Positions 1 to 8,300 of a DNA stretch of 18,724 bases are shown here, piece after piece. The DNA lies in contig JAQUJJ010000067.1 in NCBI GenBank assembly GCA_028681035.1, forward strand, positions 1 to 18,724, read 5' to 3'. How positions within the stretch are numbered: the first letter of the stretch is position 1; each line of letters starts with the position of its first letter. The DNA is from Candidatus Cloacimonadota bacterium. Its GTDB lineage: Bacteria > Cloacimonadota > Cloacimonadia > Cloacimonadales > Cloacimonadaceae. Made by a program: the position numbers and the translations under genes. The notes below the pieces were generated by a model that was not told the origin of the DNA, ran no database searches, and saw nothing but the letters and a program-made list of their open reading frames with translations.

Positions 1-25
1 CATTGTACACATCGGCTCCTTTCAT
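1..25 (-). CDS. Start of a mobile-element gene, probably the IS21 transposase IstA (partial)
   Basis: On the minus strand an ATG at 25 follows AGGAGGTGAA immediately upstream, a near-perfect ribosome binding site. Only eight residues (MKGADVYN) fall in the window. The position about 100 bp inside an IS21-like end is where istA normally starts. The protein itself cannot be identified from eight residues, so the call rests on context. Confidence 0.4.
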
Positions 26-125
26 TTCACCTCCTGATATCTCTATCAAAAGGCTAAGTTTATTATTACACAAACTGGTGCAATCTAAACTTCCGAAACT
101 GGTGCACTTTTAACTGCCATCGACA
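1..125 (-). mobile_element. Terminal segment of an IS21-like insertion sequence (partial)
   Basis: This is the end of an element that continues to the left of the window. Two exact 11-bp direct repeats AAACTGGTGCA lie at 72-82 and 96-106, spaced 24 bp apart. Multiple short terminal repeats of this kind are typical of the IS21 family. The outer edge ends in CA at 124-125 (5'-TG on the element's own strand), also as in IS21. The edge is fixed independently by the neighbouring ATPase gene, whose Walker A motif breaks off exactly here. Just inside is a strong ribosome binding site and an ATG for a gene reading leftwards. The family name is inference, because only the first residues of the transposase are visible. 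Confidence 0.6.
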
Positions 126-1399
126 TTACCGGTGCCAGGATATCCGTGAAGTAATATTATACAGGAATTTAGTGATGCCGTGTCACTTGAAAGTGATGAT
201 GTGACCAGTCCCCATTTTGATAAATTATATATCACAGGATTCTTTAGTCGTTCGATTATGGTGCTTATCGTTCTCATCTCATCCTTATGAAGTATGAGTT
301 GGTCTATTGTTTGGTCAGTGTGGAGAATTTTTAAGTTGCTCTCGTTATTTTTAATGTAGATTTCAATACTCTCGCCATTGTCTTTGTTCTTGGTCAGTTC
401 ATTCATTCTCTGCAAAAGTTTGCCAGAAAGCTCCAAATCCCAGTTTTCAGATCCTGTTTGCTCAGTTTTCTTGATTAGACATTGTTCAAACAACTTGCCA
501 TTACCATTTAGATATGTGAAATTGTCATCGAAACTTTGGATACTTGTCGACAGTAAGTTAGCAATTTGCAATATGCTGATTGGCTCATTTTTGTAATTGG
601 AATAATAATATGTAAGCAGTGATATCGTAAAAGGAAATTGATCCAATTCAAAATCATCGGCAAGCATTTTTATCTTGTGTCCATCTGGTAGCTGGCTCAC
701 TTTATTCCAAAGAATCTCCGTGAATTGAAGAAATATGTGACCGAAGTAGTGATATTTCTCACGAAGGTTGGTATATTCAATTCCAGAATAATCCATAAAC
801 TTATCAAAATAGTCCCATATGATTTCCAGTGGTTTATCTGTTTGCTCTATTTTTGTTTCTAACAATGCAATCAATTCTAACTTATAATTGAAACCCATTA
901 GAATGTTTAGAAGGTATGTATTAAGTTCAAAATGGCTATCTAAAAGGGATTCAATTTTTTTTCTGTAGCAGTCATAGCTCCTTGTAACAATGAATACGTT
1001 TCTATCAAGAAGACTCGTACAATACGCTATTTTCACTTTGAATGAAGAATTTTGTATCCTCGCATATTTGATTAAGCTTCTAGCATTGAAGCTCATATCA
1101 AGATCGTTAGATATTCTTTGATATGCCTTAGCCAATAACTTTATATCTGCTTCTCCTAGGTTAAAAAATGCTGTTTCAGGATGCTCAGCAAAGACTTTCA
1201 CCGTTTTTCTAAGCAAGTTAGTATATTCCACGCTTTCTCTATTTTCAGCTTTTTTATTTTCGCTTTCATCTGGAAAATCATCAAGGGAGAGGATGCGCTC
1301 AATGTCCTCATCAAGCTCAGTTTTTTGATTGTTATGCTTAGATGTGGCTTCTATGAGTAGAATTTTCTCAAGCTGGTCGACCAAGCTGATTTTACGCAT
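110..1399 (-). pseudogene. AAA-type ATPase truncated in its Walker A motif by an IS insertion
   Basis: The reading frame gives 429 residues. The native part is 1399 down to 126; the last few codons come from the inserted element and end at a chance TAA. The C-terminal native residues read IILLHGYPGTG, the classic start of an AAA/P-loop Walker A (GxxGxGK[TS]). The next codon is split after AA, where lysine (AAA/AAG) is expected, and IS sequence follows. The product therefore keeps a long, mostly helical N-terminal region of about 400 residues and loses the ATPase core. Start: ATG at 1399 with GGGGGA just upstream. It lies downstream of, and in line with, the 257-aa gene, about 97 bp away. Its original function is unknown; a place in a defence module is possible from context only. 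The rest of the gene should lie beyond the IS. Confidence 0.8.
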
Positions 1400-1496
1400 A
1401 AATCCCCCATTGCGGGTAGTTAGTTATGAATTAAAAATTGGGACTGATTACCCAACGTTCATCACAAGAATGTTATGTGTGAGCAATTAAATTGGT

Positions 1497-2270
1497 TTAA
1501 CTTGAAATAACCGGTTGTTTATGGGACTCGATTTTAAAAATGAACAGCTCATCGTCTTTAGTGAACAGAGTGGGGAAGGGACTTCTTGTTATTTTGTTCT
1601 CAGCCGCCCATTCTTTCTGGTCTATTCTTGTTGCTGAAAATTCTGAAAGTAACCATTCCGGTGCGTTTAAAGTATATCTATTACTGCTGTTGTTGAAATG
1701 ATCGGTAATATGCATAATTCCGCTATGGTGCATATTACTAAATACACGTCTGAGCCACTTCTGATTATTATTGCAAAAATAGGCGTGGCCTTCCTCACAT
1801 CCACAATTTACCGTCACCAAGCAGCTAATCTTAACGCCCAAGGTCTGTAACATCGCTAATGTTATATTATTGTCCCACAGAAATAGGGCTACGTGCTTGT
1901 TGTTGATCTGGAAGAATATTAAGTGCTGATCTGCGTACTTGATTTTAGGATAACCATTATCATTATACTTATAGGTAGCTGGCGGAAGTTGAGATCGGAA
2001 ATGGTCCCAAAATCTAAACCGTTCAGTTTCTGATGGTGCTTTATAGTGTCGCAAAAGTGCCTTGTAATCATCTTGCATTTCAGGGTGTCCTTTAAAGAAA
2101 TCTGCAAATGCCCAATCACCATCCTTTTTCCCAAAATCACAAAGTACAAATAGGTCATAATCAAGTTGGAAAATTTCTGGTAGTATATTGTAATTACCGC
2201 AACTTGGGTAAAAAAGCACTTTCTGATCTTCGCCTGTGTATCTGGACAGTATCTTCTCGAAATTCTTCAT
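1497..2270 (-). CDS. Hypothetical protein, 257 aa
   Basis: I do not recognise this gene. It starts at ATG 2270 with GGGAGC about nine bases upstream and ends at 1497. It is predicted to be soluble, with no signal peptide or membrane segment. Residues 18-46 (VLFYPSCGNYNILPEIF and following) have a strand-loop-helix look, vaguely like the first strand of a Rossmann-type methyltransferase, but no proper glycine-rich SAM motif is present, so I do not assign one. A Cys pair lies in the middle (VNCGCEEGH). It is first in a probable two-gene minus-strand unit with the truncated ATPase. Codon use and the good RBS support a real gene. Confidence 0.7.
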   Translation of the reverse strand: MKNFEKILSRYTGEDQKVLFYPSCGNYNILPEIFQLDYDLFVLCDFGKKDGDWAFADFFKGHPEMQDDYKALLRHYKAPSETERFRFWDHFRSQLPPATYKYNDNGYPKIKYADQHLIFFQINNKHVALFLWDNNITLAMLQTLGVKISCLVTVNCGCEEGHAYFCNNNQKWLRRVFSNMHHSGIMHITDHFNNSSNRYTLNAPEWLLSEFSATRIDQKEWAAENKITRSPFPTLFTKDDELFIFKIESHKQPVISS

Positions 2271-2717
2271 AATGGGACGCTCCCTAGTTTTTTTGATTTT
2301 TGATTTGAATGTATGGTCAGACGCTTTATGAATTGATTATATCCACTTATGAAAATGGATAATTCCCCTTTTTACGTTATCACAATTTTTTATGATGCGT
2401 ATACATATAATAATCGATTATGTCTAAAAAGCAAGTAAAATAATTGGGTAAGGTTCCTGTATGCAGTACATTAGATCGTGTTATGAGCGGCTGCCAGAAA
2501 TCAGATGTTTGGGTTTGTAAATTATGCCGTTTTAACCGGTTGAGAAGTGTCAAATATATGGCTTGACTGAAATGATGATGTGATAATATGTGTAGTTGGT
2601 CGTAGGACCTTAGATAGAATGTGATAAGTGAGGATAACAAAATGTTATCAATTAACCTGAGAGACAATGATTTGGAATTTGCACGAGTATTTAAGGCTCA
2701 ACTTGTTGGGATAGACT
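2271..2717. other. 447-bp divergent intergenic region
   Basis: This lies between the divergent genes at 2270 (minus) and 2718 (plus), so it should hold promoters for both. A possible plus-strand promoter is TTGACT near 2564 with AT-rich TAATAT/ATATGT boxes 15-17 bp downstream, near 2585, which is weak evidence. A 95-codon minus-strand frame here has a TTG start, no ribosome binding site and no recognisable features, so I do not call it. I see no RNA gene or repeat. Confidence 0.4.
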
Positions 2718-3248
2718 ATGACTGTCTATGATATCAGACCTAAGAATAGAAAGCATCTGTTTAACTGGCTTACGGTTGTGCTACTGGTGACTGTATTAGT
2801 ACTTGCTGGCTACATTGTCTATATTAAAGTAGGATCATTATCGGAGGCGAAAGATATTGGTGCCAAAGCTTGGGAATCATTGGTCGTCGACAAACAAAAC
2901 CCAAAATGGGTTGCTCAACAGGTCATCAATGCATTCAATAAAGATGATGAAGAGACAATAGAAGAGTATTGTTCTACATTGTGCATTTATTTTTTAGCCA
3001 GTTGTTTTCAGGCTTATTATATGATGTCATGGGTTCAGGAGCAGCCCCGCTTATATCTAACAATGACCGATTTTGAAAGGATTTCTCAAGATTCCGCAAA
3101 AGCTTCAATTGCAGTAAATATAGATTCGGAAAATGCAACTAAGTATATAAAGAGAAATCCAGAGTTGGCAAAAATATATCAACTAGATATGATTTATGTA
3201 AATCAGGAATGGCAATGCTGGTCTTTCAGTCCAAAACCAGATAAATAG
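2718..3248 (+). CDS. Small single-pass membrane protein, hypothetical (176 aa)
   Basis: The protein has a basic N-terminus (residues 7-13, including PKNRKH), then one hydrophobic membrane segment at about 14-37, then a C-terminal domain of about 135 residues. The arrangement suggests an inner-membrane anchor with the domain outside the cytoplasm. The outer part begins with WVAQQVINAFNKDDEETIEEYC and ends in strands with WQCWSF, a helix-then-sheet order loosely like NTF2/DUF4878-type anchored domains, but I cannot confirm a family. Cysteines occur at CSTLC and later. ATG at 2718 follows GGGA seven bases upstream, and an in-frame stop just before it (2712) excludes a longer start. No partner gene is evident. 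Confidence 0.7.
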   Translation: MTVYDIRPKNRKHLFNWLTVVLLVTVLVLAGYIVYIKVGSLSEAKDIGAKAWESLVVDKQNPKWVAQQVINAFNKDDEETIEEYCSTLCIYFLASCFQAYYMMSWVQEQPRLYLTMTDFERISQDSAKASIAVNIDSENATKYIKRNPELAKIYQLDMIYVNQEWQCWSFSPKPDK

Positions 3249-3297
3249 TTGCGATTAACAACAAGCATAACCTTTAAATAACCCTTCAGTGTATAGC

Positions 3298-3318
3298 AAA
3301 CCAAGGTGTTTTTGGTTT
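3298..3318 (+). terminator. Possible weak terminator after the membrane-protein gene
   Basis: A 7-bp stem AAACCAA/TTGGTTT with a 7-base loop is followed by TTCTTCTT. It lies 50 bp after the stop of the 176-aa gene. The stem is AT-rich, so the call is tentative. Confidence 0.3.
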
Positions 3319-3323
3319 TCTTC

Positions 3324-3350
3324 TTGACATAAAGCCTTGCTTGCTATCCT
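3324..3350 (+). promoter_or_regulatory. Possible promoter for the zinc-ribbon gene
   Basis: A perfect -35 box TTGACA (3324-3329) is followed after 15 bp by TATCCT (3345-3350), about 45 bp upstream of the ATG at 3395. The spacing is short, so this is a weak call. Confidence 0.3.
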
Positions 3351-3394
3351 TTAAGAAAAACTTGTTTGGAAGTATCAGAAGCGTAAGCTAAAAA

Positions 3395-3649
3395 ATGGAG
3401 TTGGTAAAAGAGACCTATGAAAGTCCTGATGGAGGTATGTTGATGCAAAGGCAAGTATGTCCACGCTGCAGCTCAAAAGATGTGCTACCCATAGAGTATG
3501 GGTACCCAGGTATTGAAATGATGGAAGATAGCGAGAATGGCAAGATCGTACTTGGTGGCTGCTGCGTATCGGATAATGACCCCACTCGTGAATGCCAGAA
3601 GTGCAAACACCGCTTCGCTTTTATAAATAATATAAAAAACGGGAACTAA
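3395..3649 (+). CDS. Small zinc-ribbon protein (84 aa)
   Basis: The protein carries two Cys pairs, CPRC (22-25) and CQKC (67-70), and an extra CC at 56-57 in the stretch VLGGCC. The order CPxC, a YGYP stretch, LGGCC, then CxxC with a nearby His (KHRF) is familiar from a widespread family of small uncharacterised bacterial proteins. It most likely binds one zinc through the two pairs. No enzymatic role is known to me. No strong ribosome binding site is seen close to the ATG. The stop codon overlaps a following ATG (TAATG at 3647-3651) that opens a decayed Cys-rich frame. Confidence 0.75.
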   Translation: MELVKETYESPDGGMLMQRQVCPRCSSKDVLPIEYGYPGIEMMEDSENGKIVLGGCCVSDNDPTRECQKCKHRFAFINNIKNGN

Positions 3650-3801
3650 TGGGGAAAATAAAGGACATAAACTATTGCACTCAATGCCGTTACTTATAAG
3701 TGGGTATTTGTCTATCTAAAAGCACTGATTTCAACGGGTGTCGTTCAGAAAAGTGAAGGGTATTATGTGCCCACATTATGAATGAGAAACCTTGCAGATA
3801 G
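3649..3801 (+). pseudogene. Possible decayed Cys-rich small gene
   Basis: Reading from the ATG that overlaps the zinc-ribbon stop codon gives 16 residues with CTQC, then TAA at 3697, and continues in the same frame with GICLSKSTDFNGC, another stop, and further Cys residues to a TAG near 3801. The regular Cys content across two stops suggests a decayed small metal-binding gene rather than random sequence, but the run is short and the call is speculative. The remaining 3802-3954 holds only the promoter region of the next gene. Confidence 0.25.
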
Positions 3802-3885
3802 GTAGTCCGCATTTTTTAAACAGAAATGCGTAAACCACAGAAAGCATGGATCTGATTGACAATAAGCATCATGTCATAATCTTCA

Positions 3886-3914
3886 TTGACAAAATTATGT
3901 AGATTAGAAAGATA
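3886..3914 (+). promoter_or_regulatory. Possible promoter for the HEPN/STAND operon
   Basis: A perfect TTGACA (3886-3891) sits about 65 bp upstream of the HEPN start, with a weak -10 (AAGATA) 17 bp on. A second TTGACA lies at 3856-3861, and both are in an ATTGACAA repeat 30 bp apart. The -10 match is poor, so this is tentative. Confidence 0.3.
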
Positions 3915-3954
3915 CGATTATGTAAGACATTGTTCAAACTGAAGGAGAAAATTC

Positions 3955-5247
3955 ATGCGAAACGCGTTAACAAATGAGGAAGTCCTTTCATTGCTCTCTT
4001 GTATTGTTGGTGAAGTGAGTGCACGCGATGAGTCTATTGTAAAAATTACTCCAATGGGATTTGAGGGAGAATTTGAGGTTGTTCTTGATATTGATGATTT
4101 GAATTGTGCTGTTGATACTATAAACCAATCTTCTGAAGAGGACGATAACGGTTTGTATAATAGAGACTGTTATGAAATTCTCTGTAGGACAGAGAATAGG
4201 TTTTCCCCCATAGCAAGGCGAATTGTAAGGCTTGAACCACTTGAAGACTTAGATAATGGAATCGTATATGTTTTAGGTAAACCGTCGCTAGCATATGCCA
4301 TTAAAATACTTCATAAAGCGAATGCTTTAGGATTACTTAATGATTACAGAAGCTCCTATCCTAGAGCACTTATTAGGCGTATTGTTGATGAGTCGGGAGA
4401 GAAGTCTATAAAGTTGGAGGACTACATTTATCACACAATATTCCGATGCTTATCGCTAGGAATAACGTCAAATAAATCGATGAAATTGAATAACTTCCAC
4501 CATTTAGTAACATCATATATATTCCAGATTAGCTACAACTCAACTATTGTAATAATCCCGATAAAAACGCTCGATGAGTTATTTAGGAGACGGATATCTG
4601 GACGTATGCGAAGAGTCGATATGAATGAATTAGATCCTCCAAGAAGAACGTATCCAAATGATTTAGTATACCATTACCAAATGGCACTTTCATCAGAGAT
4701 ACCATTTTTAAATTATCTCTCTTTTTATCATATATTTGAACATTATTTTGAGTCTGTTTTCAATGATGATCTAATTGAGAATGTAAAGAAAGAGTTGACT
4801 TCCCCAAGTTTCTCTTATAATAGGAAAAAAGACATTGCTGGAATTATAAAAAAGGTGTCTAAAGCAGTTCAATTACGTGGTGAGAACCAAAGCTTTAATG
4901 AGCAAATAGCATTAAAACTTACTCTGGAGAAATTTGTTATCATTGACACTCTGAAAACTGATCTTGAATCATTTAGATCAGGCCAAACGGACTACTACAA
5001 AATGAACAAGGTTACTTTTTCAGAGGGCGATACTATAGATTTCGATGATATTGATAAAGAAAAAGTATTTGCTCAGATAGCAAAAAGAGTTTACAAAACA
5101 AGGAATAGTTTGGTACATAGTAAAGATGGTGAAAAATCTAAGTATACACCATTTCATGATGACAAACAGCTCTTGCCCGAGTTACCGCTACTTCAGTTTA
5201 TGGCAGAACAAGTTATAATTAATTCGTCAGAGATGATTAACATATGA
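3955..5247 (+). CDS. HEPN-domain protein, probable defence RNase (430 aa)
   Basis: The C-terminal region contains RVYKTRNSLVHSK with Arg383 and His388 in the Rx4H spacing of catalytically active HEPN ribonucleases. A preceding helix at 251-266 (FLNYLSFYHIFEHYFE) resembles the first conserved helix of HEPN domains found in abortive-infection proteins. The first about 240 residues are an unassigned N-terminal domain that could sense or regulate. The ATG at 3955 has AAGGAG eight bases upstream. The next gene starts 73 bp after the stop on the same strand, so the two are probably co-transcribed. HEPN proteins in such settings usually cleave RNA after infection. That role here is inference from the motif and the STAND neighbour. 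Cytoplasmic; no membrane segment. Confidence 0.75.
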   Translation: MRNALTNEEVLSLLSCIVGEVSARDESIVKITPMGFEGEFEVVLDIDDLNCAVDTINQSSEEDDNGLYNRDCYEILCRTENRFSPIARRIVRLEPLEDLDNGIVYVLGKPSLAYAIKILHKANALGLLNDYRSSYPRALIRRIVDESGEKSIKLEDYIYHTIFRCLSLGITSNKSMKLNNFHHLVTSYIFQISYNSTIVIIPIKTLDELFRRRISGRMRRVDMNELDPPRRTYPNDLVYHYQMALSSEIPFLNYLSFYHIFEHYFESVFNDDLIENVKKELTSPSFSYNRKKDIAGIIKKVSKAVQLRGENQSFNEQIALKLTLEKFVIIDTLKTDLESFRSGQTDYYKMNKVTFSEGDTIDFDDIDKEKVFAQIAKRVYKTRNSLVHSKDGEKSKYTPFHDDKQLLPELPLLQFMAEQVIINSSEMINI

Positions 5248-5320
5248 CATGGTAGATAGTCAATATGGACTATTAATCAATGAGTTAACCGAAAGGATAT
5301 CATAGTGAAGGGGAAGTGGG

Positions 5321-8300
5321 ATGAGTAAAATCATCGACATTAACTGGAATGCGTTCAGAGTTAAGTTCAACGGAAGAGAGCAGGAAAAATTCGAAGAAAT
5401 GAGCTATCTATTATTCTGTAGAGAGCATGGACGAGACTTTGGCATTTTTGGCTTCATGAATCAAGCTGGGATCGAGAAAGAACCGATTGAACAAAATGGA
5501 AAACGTATAGGCTTTCAGGCAAAGTTCTTTGACACTAGAGTTAGCGAAAACAAAAGTGTAATAATCGATGGGATAAGTAGGGCAAAAAGAGAGAATCCAA
5601 CCTTGGACACGATTTATTACTATCTCAATCGAGATTTCTCGGAAAGCAGTCTCAGGGGTATCAAAAATCCCAAATACAAAACAAAAATCGAAGATCACGC
5701 TATGGGATTAGGGATAAAAATCGTTTGGAAGGCACCGAGCCATTTTCAAGCACAACTACGACTTGATAGCCATCTATCCATTGCCGAATACTTCTTTGAT
5801 GTCAACCCAGGACTTGTTAATGCGATATTGAGCATCCGACAGCATAAAGAATCAATTTTGAGTCCCATAAAAACACAGATTGAGTATTCTGGTAGAGTCA
5901 TAAAGCTTGATAGATCGACCACAATCAGTATAATTGAAAATGAAATAAAGGTGGGCTCGGTACTTATCCTTAGCGGTGAAGGTGGATCAGGGAAAACTGC
6001 TATTGTGAAAGAACTGCTTTCTTCAAACCATTATCATAATGCATATGTATTTAAAGCCAACGAATTCAGTGTTAGGTCTATTAACGAGTTCTTCAGTCAG
6101 TGGGGCAAAGTTAATCTTCATGATTTTCTACAAGAGCACCATAATGTACAATGCTTAGTAATCATTGATTCTGCCGAAAAACTTTCTGATATTGATGATC
6201 TATCCCCCTTTTATGAGTTTTTAGAAGCAGTGTTAATATCTAAATGGAGCGTTGTCTTTACAACAAGAAGTGGGTATTATCCAGATCTTGTGTATATACT
6301 GAATCAACGTTTCAAAAGCAATCCGTTTAAAATTGATATACCGTTGTTGGTTATAGGTGAGTTGCAGAGAATTGCTAATGAATATGGTTTTACGTTACCA
6401 TCCAGCGAAAGACTATTTGATCTGATATGCACTCCATACTATCTACAGGTTTATTTGGACTATTATCAAGATATCGGATTTGATCAAGATTATAAAGGAT
6501 TTTTTGAAGAGATTTGGCGAATAAGAATTATGGGTTCGCAGCACACAAAGAAAAATATCCAAATCCGCCGATCAGAATGCATGCTTAAAATAGTAGGGCA
6601 TAAAGCCGATAGTGGATGTTTTTATATTGATCAAAACATGTATGACAACACGGCACTAGAATCACTATATTCTGATGATGTATTGGGCTTTGATGAGCAA
6701 ATATCATGTTATTTCATAGCTCATGACGTTATAGAAGAGATAGCTCTACGAAAACTTCTTGAGAAAAAATATGCAATCAAACTTAGTTATGGCGGTTTCT
6801 TTGAGAGTATAGGAAGTTCCCTAACGATAAGAAGAGCTTACAGAGCATGGCTACTGGAAAAGATAGAATCTGAGCCTGGGCAAATACGATTATTAATAAA
6901 CGCAGCAGTATCACAAAGCTCGATTTCATCACATTGGCGTGATGAGACTCTAATATCGATATTAACCTCTAAAAAGGCCAATGAAATCTTACCGCTCATT
7001 GAATCAAAGATCATAGAGAACGATTACGAATTATTGTACAGGCTAGTCTTTCTTCTTAGAACCGCATGCAAAGAGTTTGACAACAATTTGTATATAGGAT
7101 TACAATTAAGCGAATCAAGCGAAGCATCTCTTAAATATTTGTTTACTCGGCCGAAAGGACAAGGCTGGGATTTTATAATAAACTGTATATACAAGTATAG
7201 AAAATCGGTGAAAAATTGGAGGATAATCATTCCTCTTTTACTTGATTGGACAAATAAATATAAAAAAGGAAGAACGACAAGATATGCTGGTAAGATTGCA
7301 CTACATAAATACAAAGAAGTGATATCTGATGAGTTCCCGGGATATAGTTTTAAAGATATTGAAGATCAATTAATAAGTGTGATATTACATAGTGTCGGTG
7401 AGTTAACGGATGAATTAACGGATTATTTCGGATCGTTGCTTAATTCTCAAAAATATCGAAGAGACAAACTTGTAGAGAAGTTATTAACATCTCTGATTGA
7501 CTCAGTAGAAGTCGTCAAGGCTCTGCCATCTTATGTAGAAAAACTAGCTTGGCTCTATTGGATATCGCAGCCAAAAGATGAAGAAGATTACTACGGATAT
7601 AAAGGTTATGATATTGAACGCGACTTTGGTTTATCAGGTTTCTGTGAACATAATTACCATCCCGAAAGCGCCTTTCAAACACCAGTTTACTATATGCTTA
7701 GGTGCCACCCTATTAGGACAATAGACTTCATCATCAAATTGATAAACCATTCAGTTGAGACATATTCTAAATCAGAAAGGGGGAAATATGTTGAGGTTTT
7801 AAAGCTATCGATAGAAGGCATAGAGTTTAAACAGCACATTGATGGCTTACTATGGAATTTGTATCGAGGAATAAATGGCGGTCCTAATATTTTGCAATCC
7901 ATACATATGGCGCTAGAGAAATGTTTATTAGAATTGGCTGAGGTAGATGATGGCAAAGCAATTGAGGGAATTTGTTTTGACCTTCTGAAGAAATCAAAAT
8001 CAACTTCAATTACTTCTGTTGTTGTAAGCATAATCCTTGCCTATCCAAATAAGACATTTGACTTAGCAGTTTTGCTATTTCGTATACCGCAGTTGTTTAT
8101 TTATGATACACGTAGATTTGTGGCAGATCAGACGACAGTGAGTTTGTACTCTAGTGGATACGAAACCGATGGAAAAGACTATTTGCGAGATGAACGAATG
8201 AAAACATGTAAAGATGAATTTAGAAAACAGAGTCTTGAACATATTGCTTTGAATTATCAGCTAATTAACTATGGTGACGAGGCTATTTTTGAACAGAGGA

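Noticed and set aside
128..136. ACCGGTGCC as a third copy of the IS terminal repeat
   Set aside because: It lies in the ATPase coding sequence and encodes the conserved GTG of Walker A; resemblance is accidental.
2380..2667. 95-codon minus-strand frame in the divergent gap
   Set aside because: TTG start without a ribosome binding site and no recognisable motif; more likely chance in AT-rich DNA.
5256..5273. Hairpin ATAGTC-AATATG-GACTAT between the HEPN and STAND genes
   Set aside because: Short and AT-rich with no T-run, so not a terminator; may be chance in the 73-bp gap.
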